Shown here: positions 44,953-55,721 of the stretch, one piece after another
Numbering within the stretch: position 1 is the stretch's first letter
Layout of the letters: every line of letters begins with the position of its first letter
Assembly: GCA_018287875.1 (NCBI GenBank)
Contig: JAGVVL010000018.1
Span: 2,968,501-3,032,500 of the forward strand
Length of the DNA: 64,000 bases
Direction of reading: 5' to 3'
From: Nigrospora sphaerica
Lineage: Eukaryota > Ascomycota > Sordariomycetes > Amphisphaeriales > Apiosporaceae
Notes under the pieces: generated by a model
The model's database searches: none
What the model was told of the DNA's origin: nothing
Seen by the model: the letters and a program-made list of their open reading frames with translations, nothing else
Program-made: the position numbers and the translations under genes

Positions 44953-44995
44953 ACGTAGATGACAAGCGAGTGGCGCAGACAAGCGAGTGGCGCAC
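44953..44995 (+). repeat. Left terminal inverted repeat
   Basis: 43 bp starting ACGTAGATGACAAGCGAGTG. Inside it the 17-mer GACAAGCGAGTGGCGCA occurs twice in tandem (44961-44977, 44978-44994), a likely double transposase-binding site. The preceding TA at 44951-44952 is the target duplication. Confidence 0.95.
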
Positions 44996-45076
44996 CTTTC
45001 GGCATCTCCACGAGAAATCAATTAATTATGCAACCACAACGCCGTAAATCAATTCAAACTAATCGGAATATGACTC

Positions 45077-46713
45077 TCAGGAGGTTTCTACATCTATTTC
45101 ACAAGTACGTGCATTATGACCGGTGTTTCCGCAGATGCCACAACGCTGTTCGCGCGGTTGCGCCCTCCTTACGCGACTACTACTCGCACGTGTTGCCTCC
45201 CTTAACTGCGCATCCACGTCCTTTTGATCTAAAAGATCTAATCCCTCGCCAATCTCGAGTGTTCCTCCTTGCCGTAGACGTGTTTTCTTCGCTCTCCGAC
45301 GTTTTGCGAGGCTAGAATTCGCCTCTCGAAGTGTCTTAACCTCCGCCCGTAAAAGGGCGTTCTCGTGCATTATCGCCATCGCACCCTTCGCAAACTGGTC
45401 GACTGCCGATAAAATCGGTGTCGGAGAGCTTCCCTGGTGACGGCGGATTCGGCTTTGAATAAAATCGGTTTGCGAAGTTGCCTCGGTCGGGTTGTGCGGC
45501 GTTTGGGAGGCCAAAGGGATAGTCGCAGCCGGGAGGCTTCCAGTCGGCGAAGGCGTTGATAACTTCACGTCGAGCTTCGAGATGACCTTGTCCGGGTTAA
45601 GAGGGACTAAACCAGCCCCGCGGAATCCGGATTTGACGTTTTCGGGTGTAAAAATCTTAACAAACGCGGCGTGGAAGGCGATGAGGAACTCGGCCTTCGT
45701 AATATGGTTCACGTGTGCCTTTATAAACCCTTCGATTTCGCGACCGTACGCCCGCTTCAATGGTCCAAAACATCCAACGTCAAGAGGCTGGAGTAGATGT
45801 GACGAATGAGGAGGCATTGAGACCGTGATAATGCTCTTCTCCTTACAGAAAGCCTGGAAATCGGCCGAAACGTGGCTCTCGTGCCCGTCGATGATCAACA
45901 TTCGATGTGTGCCCTTTGTACGCGCGGCAGTGTGTTTATCGAAATGCCGAATCCAGTCTAGCCCTGTCTCATTGTCGGTCCATCCATTGGAGGTTGGTTT
46001 AATCACCCAGTCGCGTGGTAGGGTGCTGTCGGCGTACCAGTTCGCGAGATGGTTCTTGCCCTTCACCGCTACGAATGGCGGGACGCACCAGCCGTCCGCA
46101 CACACGCCCTGGATCGCGGTAGCCCATTCTCGATTGCCAGGCTGGACTTTCTTTCGTTTGCCGCTGCGGTCGGCGCCTGTAACAACTATAGAGGACGTGA
46201 TCTGGCCCATCATGAAGCCAGTCTCGTCGAAATTGTACAGATCCTCGTCAAGGATACCGTACGTCGCCCTCATGTTGCGGAAAAGCTTGAACCAAGCCGC
46301 GATCTTTTAGGGTCCTCGCAGAGGGCCCTCTGGTAGTCGTATGCACGAGAAAGACGCGTCTTAAGTTGGGGTTGTCGCTTCACGAAGTTCGAGGCCCAGT
46401 GTATCCCGACGCGTGACGCGTCGCGCTCCGCGAGAATAACATTGGCCATCTCTTCCACATCAGGCATCCGGGGCGCGAATCCCCGCGAATCCAGGTCCAT
46501 TATATATGTGACAATCACATTCTCTTCTAGCTCCGTTAATCGAGTGCTGTTAGGGCGCGTGTCTTGCCGGGCGCGTGTTCCGTTCATTCTTCGACGTAGT
46601 GAGGTTTCGGAGACGTTATATGTCCTAGCCGCGGCTCTGCGGGTAAGATTGGGGTCGTTTTGGAGAGATTGGATAGCAAGAACCATCTGGCTTTCTTTCG
46701 ACGCGGTCTCCAT
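45077..46713 (-). pseudogene. Pogo/Fot1-type transposase, one frameshift
   Basis: About 545 codons. The first frame runs from the ATG at 46711-46713 (METASKESQMVLAIQSLQND) and encodes the psq-type helix-turn-helix (TRRAAARTYNVSETSLRRRM) and CENP-B-like DNA-binding region. At the AAAA run 46305-46308 (minus strand) the frame must move by one base to continue KIAAWFKLFRNMRATYGILD. The DDE core follows: NFDETGFMMG, MLIIDGHESHVS, and MPPHSSHLLQPLDVGCFGPL. The C-terminus carries a zinc knuckle (CGICGNTGHNARTC). Apart from the one-base loss the protein is complete, so this copy is probably non-autonomous only through that lesion, or it is an assembly error. Confidence 0.85.
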
Positions 46714-46768
46714 GTTTATTTGTGGTTATGTAGTGTCTTAAAGTTGAATTGGCGCCATTTGGCGGTAA

Positions 46769-46811
46769 GTGCGCCACTCGCTTGTCTGCGCCACTCGCTT
46801 GTCATCTACGT
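46769..46811 (-). repeat. Right terminal inverted repeat
   Basis: Exact reverse complement of 44953-44995, including the doubled 17-mer. The following TA (46812-46813) is the second target-site copy. Confidence 0.95.
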
Positions 46812-46813
46812 TA

Positions 46814-47224
46814 CCACATTTGGCCTAGTCGACGCGGCTGCAAGGGAGGGAGGGAGGTTACCCTGGAACCCCTGGCATCCCTGGACCCCTGTCTCCAGTC
46901 GTCCAATAACTTCCATTCTTTCTACACAAGCACATACATATGTGGTAGCATGCATATGCCCAGCCATGTACCAAGTGCTTCTTCCCGGTGGGCACACCCG
47001 CGCATCCCACGCATATATACATGTCTTTCCCAGAGGGGACTCAAGCATTGTTCGTCTTGGCTGTTGCTGAGGGCTGGGGTATAGCCCTTTAACATCACCA
47101 AGTGCACACCTTGGCCTTCTTCGTTTTCACCAAACTCGCTTGCACGAACCCAACGGGGGCCGAACCTGCCACTTTTCCTCGGCCAGAGCACACTCAGCCG
47201 GGTCCCCCGAGCCGGTTCTGCAGT
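46814..47224. other. Spacer
   Basis: About 410 bp between the transposon and the ABC-transporter remnant. An AT-rich run with ATGCATATGCC near 46950 and a C-rich leader near 47150-47220; nothing coding. Confidence 0.4.
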
Positions 47225-48828
47225 ATGGCCACCGCCTGCCGCAACGACGACGCCTTCGGTCCGACCGTGGTGGGCTACCGCGGCGGTTTCGACTTTACGC
47301 AGCTCTTCGAGGTCGCTATACTCTCCCTCCTGCCCAGCCTTCTGTTCATCGCGGCCGGCGCCGGCTGTTTCGCCGCGCAGCGCCGCGGCCCACCAGTCGC
47401 CGACCCCGACGCCCGTCTCGGGCGGCCGCCACGCGCCGCCTTATGGTCCCGCTACGCCCCCAAGTGAGTTGCCCCCCCCCCGGGCCCGCCGTGGTGGCAT
47501 CGACCGCACCTCCTGACAGGGGGACAGCTCGTCATCGGTGGCCTCGTCGCGGCCAAGTGCGCCTACGTGGCCGCTCTCGCGACAACGCCGAGCCTGCGGC
47601 CACGGCCCGTCACCCTCGCCTCCGGGGCCCTGGACCTGGTGGCAGCGGCGCTTCTGAGCCCGCTGGCGCTACTGGGACGCCGCCGGTCCCGCTATCCGTC
47701 CGACTTGGTGTGCGTCTACCTGGTCGTCACCATCCTCCTCGACATGGCCCGCTGCCGCACCCTGTGGCTCCTCTCGCAGTCGGACCGCCGCGTCTTCGCC
47801 GCCGTCTCTTTTACCGTGTCACTCGCCCTCAAGGTCCCGCTGCTGTTTCTCACCCCCCGCGGCCCGAGCCACGATGACGGTCCCAAAGCGTCCGCTCCGA
47901 CCCCGCCCCGCCCGGACACGACGGCGAGCGTCATCAGCATCAGCCTGTTTTGGTGGATCAACCCGCTCGTCCGGCTGGGCTACCGGCAGGCCTTGCGCTT
48001 GGACAACCTCTACACTTTGAGCCCGGCACTGGCCATGCCGGGCGCGACGGCCGACGCGGCCGGGGACGACGGGGCACCGGACGCGCCGAGCATGGTGCTG
48101 GGCCTTTTGCTGCACGCCGCCGGCTGGTCCGCTCTCTACCCCGTCGTCCCGCGTCTGCTGCTCATCGCCTGCGTGCTGGCGCAGGCCAGCCTGACGCGGC
48201 GCATCCTGAGCCTGCTCGCGGCGCCCGACGACGAGGCAGACCCCAACAGCAAGTATGGCCTCATCGGGGCCACGTTCCTCGTCTACCTCTGCGTGGCGCT
48301 GGCGACGGCGTGGTACGGCTATCTCCACGAGCGCGTGCTGACGCGGGTCCGCGGGTACCTCATCCGGCGCGTGTACGGGCACGCGGCCCGGCTGCCGGCG
48401 GCGGCGGCGGCGGGCGCGGCCAAGCCGTCGTCGCCGCCGTCGCCCCCGTCGCCGTGGCGCGCCAGCGTGTCTGGATGGCGGCGCTGCAGGCGCGCGTCGG
48501 CCAGACCACGGCCGTGCTTGAGGCCCTTAAGACGCTCAAAATGGCCGGCTTCGCCCGCCGCGCCGGCGCCCTGTTCCGCCTCGTCGTCACCGTCTCGGCC
48601 ACCCTGTCCCAGGTCCCGGCCATCGCGGCGTCCGTCGTCGTCTTTGCCGCCAGCCGCCGCCGCCTCGACGCCGCCTCGGCCTTTACGGCCCTGGGCTACC
48701 TGAACGTCATGACGCAGCCGCTCGCGACGGCCATCCAGGTGGTGCCCCTCGTGCTGGCCTCCTGGGTCTGTCTGCAGCGCATCCGCGACTTCCTGGCGAC
48801 GCCCGTCCACATCGACATGCGCCGGCTC
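47225..48828 (+). pseudogene. Truncated ABCC-type ABC transporter, no nucleotide-binding domains
   Basis: Start MATACRNDDAFGPTVVGYRG at 47225. The N-terminal membrane block follows (QLFEVAILSLLPSLLFIAAG), then after an intron-like GTGAGT the TMD0 helices (LVIGGLVAAKCAYVAALATT; YLVVTILLDMARCRTLWLLS) and the ABCC linker (SVISISLFWWINPLVRLGYR). The junction at about 47468-47526 does not keep phase. Near 48430-48475 the frame changes again and part of TMD1 is missing. It continues QARVGQTTAVLEALKTLKMA and LASWVCLQRIRDFL, the end of TMD1. Walker A, signature and Walker B sequences are absent. In an intact ABCC protein NBD1 would follow here; instead a UstYa-like segment begins. Confidence 0.7.
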
Positions 48829-49422
48829 TGTGGCGGTGGCACGGTGGGGCTCCCGACGGAACGCCCTGCTTTTCCTGGCCGCGAGCCTGTTGCTGGCCGC
48901 CTGTCTCGGGGCCGCCGGGCTCGTCGCGCTGGTGCGGATCGGGCCGTTCCGGCTGGAGCGGTACCACCAGCCGCCGCAGGACAACTTCTTCCAGGCGGCC
49001 ACTGAACGGCGTGGGCGGACCGGAACGACCTTGACGCGTGGCACCTCCGCAGCGACATCGGCGCCCTCTTGCCGTCGACGCAGTACGACGCCGAGCAGCT
49101 GCCGCGGCTCAAGCGGATCGAGGGCGAGGTACCCGAGCTGGCCCGGCTCTTCGGCAACGGCCGCTACCCGCCGCCCGACGACTACGGCAGCGTCATCCCC
49201 ACCGGCGAGGGTTACCACTTAGCCCACTGCGCCCTGACCCTGCGCCGCTTCTACTGGGCCCGCAAGTGCGGCTGGGGCCTGTGTCCCAAGGACCTCGATG
49301 ACGAGCACCTCACGTACTGCCTTGACGTGGTGGATGCGCATGCCTTTACCGTGAACGGAGCCGCTGTCATCCCCACGCCCAAGTCGACGATTCACTGGTT
49401 TTCCCCCATGGTGTGCTTTTGA
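48829..49422 (+). pseudogene. Third UstYa-like remnant abutting the ABC remnant
   Basis: Membrane helix NALLFLAASLLLAACLGAAG at about 48862-48921, then FRLERYHQPPQDNFFQAAT. The frame shifts near 49000-49010 to DLDAWHLRSDIGALLPSTQY. The lumenal part holds GYHLAHCALTLRRFYWARKC with one HxxHC (HLAHC). The second site reads HLTYC, having lost a His. It ends at the TGA at 49420-49422 after STIHWFSPMVCF. There is no ATG of its own near the helix. It may have been fused to the ABC remnant by a deletion. Confidence 0.55.
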
Positions 49423-51181
49423 GCAGCGCTGGGAGGCGGCTGGACATATAGCCTGGGTATCGGTGCCGCCATGGCCCCATGGCCCTTGGGCCCGGCTTCT
49501 TTTGTAGCAGCCCACATTTGGGGGACTTGGCGTTTAGGGGCAGTACGTTGTGATTAACTAAGTAGGTATATTGATGAATTTCCTTACCCATAGTTCTCGG
49601 CGACCTTGAAGAACTACGCCTCGGCGTGAACCAGTCTCAATTTTATCTCCTTAGACTCGAAAAGTAGCGATTTTGCTGAAACCTTAAATAGACCAGCTCG
49701 CAGATTACAACTAAGCTTCGGAGGCTAAGGAGTACTTGCCCCACAGCAAAAATGCCTGCAGGGGCGCGTCGCCTTGCTAGTGGAGCGCTTGGCCTCACGA
49801 CGATTGACGTGGTGTTGAGCTGCTGCTGCTGGCTCTAATAAAACTGCTGGCCTATTAAGCTGGCGAATGGAAACTGGCAAATAATTAGCTAGCGACAAAA
49901 CAGGCGCCCTTATTGCTCCGCTAGCAAAGGGTCAACCGGTATCTCCAGCGAACCTTAAAACACCATATCTGCCACATCTTTGGGGGCCGGATGACGATCC
50001 CCACTGGCTAAAACAGTCGCCGTTAGGAGCGCCGTCCGGACGAAAAGAGTGTTACCACATAATACAGCTAAGAGAGCCTCGTGGAGCCTGGCGAATAGCT
50101 GCGAAGCTGTCATGCTATAGTCTGTGCTGCCTCATGATGACTAAAACGCGTTTTCTGCTATTAGCATACCCTCGCGTAGCGACTTTGAAGCCCTCACATC
50201 CTCACTAGCTTATGATGTAGAGCCCGTTCCCCTCATATAAACCGTGTGGTATCTCCGGGTTCCGGCGGTGGTTGATGTGTGAAGGTCCCAGAGGGACTGA
50301 GGAATGAAGTCCTAGAGGACCCGCGTGACAGTGTGCAACGTCCAAGGTGAACAAATCTCCTCTGCTGACCTAATCCGGAGGCTTCCTGATGGGGCAGAGG
50401 GTATAAATTTCCTCCTTACTTCTCTTCTCGTAGTTTACTGGGCGGCCTTCTTCTTTACTTAATTGACACCCTTGTTACAGGTTGGGGCCTGGGAGATAGA
50501 CTCGGGCGCACCTGACCCGAGCGTCTCGCGAACCCCCACACGAGGTTCCTGATAGAGCCATGTTCGGATGCTTACTATAGTTGAGCTCATTGGCAGCTGG
50601 GGCGAAAACTAGGGCCTTTTGTGGGCCATGGCCTAATCCCGGGGCTAGGAGTACTTAGTGTACCTCTGACGCTTAGTGTTTTGTAATAAAAATCAAGTAC
50701 CAGCCGCAACTGGGGCTTGTAGCAGGAGGTTTCGATTATGCTATGCCACGTACTGTGGGTCGGTGCTAACATCGTTGGTTTTCCGAGTCTAAAGAGACGT
50801 ACTTGTCTTGGTGCACAGTGCTGCCCAGACGGTGGTGGTACCGGGGGGCTCACCAACAGGGTTCTAGACCGTCCGCAGGCACAACCGGCGTGCCCAGTGT
50901 CAGCAGTCCGGCCACACTGGAACTCGGAAAGGGCCTGCCGGGATCCGAGGCTGCCGTGTGCCGGTTGGGCCCCCAGATAGCCGTAGTCACGGCGCCACAC
51001 AGGCTTCCCGTATAAGAAAACCGGGCCGGTCCGCTTCCCTTTGGGGTTCACGATTCTTGGTGCTGGCCTTCACTCTGCAGATATTCCAGCCCCATTATCT
51101 GGAAGTCAGTCTACCGCGCGGTAGAGTCTCGCAGCCTCACCAACGAGAGCACTACACAGGTGCTGTGCCCCCGTTCCCGCG
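49423..51181. other. Gene-free stretch with a candidate solo LTR
   Basis: About 1.75 kb without coding sequence. Much is AT-richer repeat-like DNA (49600-50250). The candidate LTR is listed separately. From 50990 the sequence becomes promoter-like ahead of the sugar transporter gene. Confidence 0.4.
50276..50479. repeat. Candidate solo LTR
   Basis: A 204-bp stretch starting TGTGTGAAGG and ending TTGTTACA (TG...CA). It contains GGGTATAAATTTCC at about 50399-50412 as a possible promoter. The 5-mer GGTTG occurs at 50270-50274 and 50480-50484, as a target-site duplication would, though one extra A (50275) separates the left copy from TG. No internal retroelement coding is present. Confidence 0.4.
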
Positions 51182-53023
51182 ATGCCGACGGGCGCGATCC
51201 CCCCGCCGTCCGGCGGCGTGCACCGTTTCTCCCTGGTCCAAGAGCGGGCGGGTTTCGACTTGGGCGATACGCCGCAGCTGTGTCCCCCCTCTCCCTCCTC
51301 CTCCCCGCCGGACGATGCGGGGGATTCGGATGCCGAGACATGCGAAAAGGCATTGCTGCACGATAGTCCCACGGCGCGGGACGGCGAGGAGATGGGCTGG
51401 GCCTCTCTCTTGAAGCTGTCGATTTGCCTCGGGGGGTAAGGGGATCCCTCTCAGCCTGTGCCCTGGCTCCACCAACAACCATCGAGATGACTGACGGGCC
51501 CCTCTTTCCCCAGGCTACAAATGCCCTTCTCGATCCAGTTCGCCAACGGAACGGTACGTATGACTTGAGTCCTCCTGCCCGCCGCGCCCGCCCGCTAATC
51601 CGGATGTCGACGCACCGCCAGACTCATCTGCTTGACCTCGGCATCAGTCCGCCCATGGTCGGGCTCATCTGGCTGGCGCCGCCCGTGTGCGGCGCTTTCC
51701 TGCAGCCGTGCCTCGGCTTCTGGAGCGACCGCTGCGGCGGGGCGCGCCTGGGGCCGCGGAAGCCATTCATCGCGGGCGGCAGCGCGGCGCTCGCGCTCGC
51801 GCTCCTCGGCTTCGCCTGGACGACGCAGCCGGCGCTGGCGGGCCTCGCCATCCTTGCCGTCAACGTGGGGGCCCAGGCGCTCCAGACGGGCGCGCGCACC
51901 CTCCTCGTCGACTCCTGCCCCCGCGACGCGCAGCTGCGCGCCAACGCCTGGGCCGCCCGCGTCGTCAACACCGCCAGCATCGTCTCCTACCTGTTCTCTT
52001 ACGCCGACCTGCCCCGCCTGCTGCCCTTCCTCGGCAACACGCAGCTCAAGGCCCTCGCCGTCCTCGGCTGCCTCGTGCTCTCCGTCACCTCGGCCATTAC
52101 GTGTCTGTGCACGCCGACCCCGGCGCTTGGCGGCGGCGGCACTCCGACCCCGGAGAAGCCGGCCACGCCGGGCAGTTTTCTCGGAGACATGTGGCAAGTC
52201 GTCAAGGCACTCCCGCCACAGATTCACCGCATCCACGCCGTCCAGCTCTTCTCCTGGTTTGCTTGGTTCCCATTCCTGCTCTACATCAGCAGCTATGTAG
52301 GGAAGTCCCGTAAGGCCCGCCCGAATCCCCTCCCTCAGCCCTGTCCCCGCCATCTGGTGGTGGCATCGACCGCATTCACTAACCCCACCGCTAGATCTGG
52401 CGAGCATGGTGTCTCGGGACGCCTATCTTTCGCCTGCCCAACTGGCGGACCTTGGTGCAGTGGCCGACCGCTATGGCGCCCTCGCCCTGCTGACGCTGGC
52501 CCTCAGTGCCCTCACCCACTCCCTGATCCTCCCCCCGCTGCTTGCGCGCGTGACGGCCCGCCGCCTAGCCCGCCGCGGCGGGTTGCTCTCCCGACTGACC
52601 CACCGCAACATATGGCTCGTGTCGCAGGTCGTGTTCAGCGTCAGCCTGTACTTCCTGCTTTCCACCCGGTCCAGCACCGTCATGCTGGCGGCCGTGGGCT
52701 TTATCGGATTCAGCTGGGCGGTCACGCAGTGGATCCCCTTCGCCCTGATCAGCATGCAGGTGAAAACGATGGGCGAGGTCCAGGGAAACTCGGGAAAGGT
52801 GGGCGCGGTGCTGGGCATCCACAACGTCTTCATAGCGGCGCCACAGATCCTGGCGTCGATAGAGGGGACCGTCGTCTTCGGCATGACGGGCATGGCGAGT
52901 GGTGGTGATAATTCGGCCTCGGCAGTGTATGGTATCTGGTGGATCCTGGTGGGAAGCGGGCTCGTATCGGTAGTGGCTGCCTTCATGGTCCTCCGATTGG
53001 CCGAGACGGGTCGCCGTGGGTGA
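51182..53023 (+). CDS. MFS alpha-glucoside/sucrose transporter (SUT1-like, GPH family)
   Basis: Plasma-membrane proton-coupled sugar permease. Four exons, 51182-51435, 51514-51553, 51622-52309 and 52395-53023, give 536 residues; introns of 68-85 bp are GT-AG. A hydrophilic acidic N-terminus (ATG at 51182) precedes TM1. Expected landmarks follow: LQMPFSIQFANGTHLLDLGI, APPVCGAFLQPCLGFWSDRC, LGPRKPFIAGGSAALALALL, LLVDSCPRDAQLRANAWAAR, HRIHAVQLFSWFAWFPFLLY. The C-terminal half has IWLVSQVVFSVSLYFLLSTR, SWAVTQWIPFALISMQVKTM and LGIHNVFIAAPQILASIEGT. No lesion is visible, unlike the flanking genes. The substrate could be sucrose or maltose-type sugars, or a cluster product; the sequence does not decide. 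Confidence 0.88.
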
Positions 53024-53209
53024 GGGGAAGTGCGGGAAAAGCCCCGGGCGAGGGGACGGGGGCGCGCCGGGCGAAGACGATCCGGGTCAGCCGGTTCTGC
53101 GTGTTACGTGTTCTTTCCCGGTCGTAGACGTTTCTCTTACAGAACCAGCCGCGGTCCGCGACGAAGCCCGCAGGACAAGCAACACCCACTCCCACCCCCC
53201 GGTTTCATC

Positions 53210-53824
53210 ATGGCCACGGCACGGTTCATCCCCGCCGCTGCCCCTGCGGCGGATCTCGCCGGCCCAAGGCTCGGCCGGGGGGCTCTGCTCTACGTGCACG
53301 GCGGCGGGTGGTGCCTCAAGAGCGAGGCCATGCAGGACGCGCTCCTGGCGCACCTGGCCGACGAGGGCGGCCTCTGCGTCGTCAGCTTGGGCTACCGCCT
53401 CGCTCCCGAGCATGCCTTCCCCGCCGCCGTGGACACCCTCAGCCGCCCCTTTCTGGAGGCCTTGGTGCGCGCGTACGTGGGCGCCAACCCGGCGCTCGTG
53501 GCCCAGCCCGCGTGCTCGCCCGTGTACGAGCGCGTGGCGGACCTGCGCGGCCTCCCACCCGCCTTCTTCCTGGTGGGGTCCAACGACCTCCTTTTGGACG
53601 ACTCGTTGATCATGGCGGGCCGGTGGGCGGCGGCGGGCAACGACTGCGCCTTGCACATCGTCCAGCACGCGACGCATGGGTTCCTGGCCTTTCCCTTTGC
53701 CGGTGCTACGAGAGAGGGGTGGGATGCCATGTGCGGCTTCCTGAACGAACGGCTTGCATGGCCTGTGATAGCCACTTCCCATCTAGATGCCGCTCGAAAG
53801 AACAATCTACGCTGCCCCCGATGA
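53210..53824 (+). pseudogene. Alpha/beta hydrolase (HSL type) lacking the nucleophile segment
   Basis: An uninterrupted 204-codon frame from the ATG at 53210. It shows the oxyanion-hole motif (GALLYVHGGGWCLKSEAM), then VVSLGYRLAPEHAFPAAV. It passes directly to the end of the fold: LPPAFFLVGSNDLLLDDSLI with the acid Asp, and IVQHATHGFLAFPF with the catalytic His. The GDSAGG nucleophile elbow and roughly 80-100 residues around it are absent, without a frameshift or intron-like boundary. HSL-type esterases normally have more than 300 residues. As it stands the protein cannot act as a serine hydrolase. I treat it as an in-frame deletion derivative; expression is unknown. Confidence 0.7.
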
Positions 53825-54621
53825 CAGTGCGTCGTCCATCCTCTCTCCACGGTGACCATCCCCTGCTGTCGGCAATACCTACTGTGTACCAGGGCACTCG
53901 GTGGACCTGTGTTGACAAGCGGGTGCTTGGTGTGGCGGGCCGGAATTCCAAGGACAGAGGGCCATGTGAGGGGGGCTGTTGGCGACGCCGGATACCGGAT
54001 ACCGGCTATTTTATATGGGGCCGGCTATAACGAGCACATCCACGCCCATGATATCCGTCCGCATTTGTGGGCCCAATCCAAGGGAGCCGAAAAGTACGCT
54101 GTCAGCCTGCCGCCCCCAAATCCCAATTACGGCGTAGCTACATGGCGAATTACCGGGCGCGCAAGACAGGAAGAGGGTGCGGCTAGGTCGTTGGCGGCAG
54201 CGCCGCCTTGCTTGTGCGATGTAAGCGCCCCTCGAGTACAAGCTATGCGGTCCGCGGTCTATGGCGAAAGGCTTTTGTATGGGGGCAGCCGCAAGTCACC
54301 TAAGAGGCGGGTAGTAATTTTGGGTAACTTCAAGAGGTAAATACATGTTGCCCAGGGCAGCCTCCTGATGTGAAACATCATGGTTGAATTCGTGCGAGTC
54401 AGCTTACAAGCTCGGCAACCAGGCAATGAGGCTGTCTGCAGGTCGCCCATGCGCCGACTTCTACATTCACACCTAAATGCTGCCTACAGGTTGCTCGAGC
54501 TTGAAACTCTCCGTATTATCGGTTGTCGCCACCAACCACGGATGAGTAGGCCGGCTGGCTGTCACCAAGGTCTATCCGAACCACCCCGAAACCCCGCTTG
54601 GCGCACCGGAGGTGGGGGATG
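53825..54621. other. Intergenic
   Basis: About 800 bp between the hydrolase and the C45-like remnant, which is on the other strand. No gene or repeat recognised. Confidence 0.45.
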
Positions 54622-55190
54622 TCACGAAGTTGTGGGTCTGTATGCGTGCGAGCCGGGCATGAGGACAAGTGTGACGATGGGCTCGGTCGGCCGGCCGATC
54701 TTGACGGCTGCCTCCCGCGCCTCCAGGTCCATGGCGATGCTGAAGAGCGTCACGGCGGGGGTTTCCTTGCCCGCCGCCCGGTTGATGGAGTAGGGCCAGT
54801 ACAGCTCGTCGGCCAGGACGGCCTCGACGGCGGCCCGGCTCGCGGCCCGGCCGTGCGCCTCCCGCAGGAGCTCGTCGACGCGGCTCTGCCGGATCTGGGT
54901 CGCGAAGCTGACCTGCGACACGACGCCGCGCCCATGCGGGCGCAGGAAGTGGTTCGTGTGCGTCACGACGCCACGCGCGTCCATGGCCGCGCTGAACTCG
55001 AGGCCCACCCCGCCCGTGGCCGCGTCGGCGATCAGGATGTGGCAGGCCCTCGCCAGCCAGGAGCTCGATGTACTCGGTGGCTTCCATGAGAAAGCCGTGC
55101 AGCCGTCGCCAGCGTTCCCGAACATGACCTCGCTCCGCGCATTCAGGGCCAAGACGCCGCCCAGGGATAACGATGCGCCCTCGGCAATGC
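54622..55190 (-). pseudogene. Penicillin acyltransferase-like (peptidase C45/AAT) remnant
   Basis: The frame opens at a CTTAG acceptor-like site (55190) with GIAEGASLSLGGVLALNARS and EVMFGNAGDGCTAFSW. The Gly-Cys-Thr contains the cysteine that becomes the N-terminal nucleophile in this Ntn-hydrolase family. Sequence then jumps to LARACHILIADAATGGVGLE, VVTHTNHFLRPHG, ELYWPYSINRAAGKETPAVT and LEAREAAVKIGRPTEPI, the normal second half. About 80 residues between these parts are missing, and no N-terminal exon is recognisable upstream. The family includes fungal isopenicillin N acyltransferases and many uncharacterised proteins. Inactive relic is the best reading. Confidence 0.65.
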
Positions 55191-55721
55191 CTAAGGGGCG
55201 TCTCGACGTATGGGTGACTTTGCGAAGAGACGGCGTGGGGGTCTGAAGTAATCACGCACCGGCCACTTCCTCCCCCTGCGCGCCTGAGCCGGGTTCCGCA
55301 TGCATCGTCATCTTTCCTGATCGAGTGTCGGACTGAACATGGTGTATCAATGGGACTCAAAACCAGTCAAGCGTGCGATTTGGCGTTGGGGGCCGGCGAT
55401 TATATGAACTCGGCTTTGGAAGTCTGTCGAAAGCTTCCCGGTCGGAGACAGCGTTGGAGACGGATCCCGAAATCCGGTGCCGGGTTCCCCGCTGCCCACG
55501 GAACGGCGGGTTTGCCGTTACCTCTACGTATGGGGCCCGGAGCGCTCGAGAGGGATATAATTAAGGAGCTACAGCCGCGGCAGGAAAGGGTTGAGAAGAT
55601 TCACCCTGCACTATCACGACCCACCCAACGCGGCTGCTGCCCGCCCATCTATCCCTTCCGAGAGGAACGCTGTTCTTCTGATTCAAGCACGTCGACGCAC
55701 GCCTCCCCGCTCCCCCTAACC
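55191..55721. other. Intergenic, thioredoxin promoter side
   Basis: About 530 bp. The frame of the thioredoxin gene is open upstream to 55350 but reads as leader, not protein. A TATATAATTAAGG run at about 55553-55565 may be a TATA element. Confidence 0.4.

Larger units (their letters stand above)
44953..46811 (-). mobile_element. Fot1/pogo-type (Tc1/mariner superfamily) DNA transposon
   Basis: The 1,859-bp element is bounded by perfect 43-bp terminal inverted repeats (44953-44995 and 46769-46811) and flanked on both sides by TA, the family's target-site duplication. It encodes a single transposase on the minus strand. Identical inverted repeats indicate recent insertion. It sits between the second UstYa-like gene and the ABC-transporter remnant. 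Confidence 0.93.

Noticed and set aside
54572..55360. 262-codon minus-strand frame over the C45 remnant
   Set aside because: Wrong frame relative to the recognisable C45 protein text; Arg-rich shadow.
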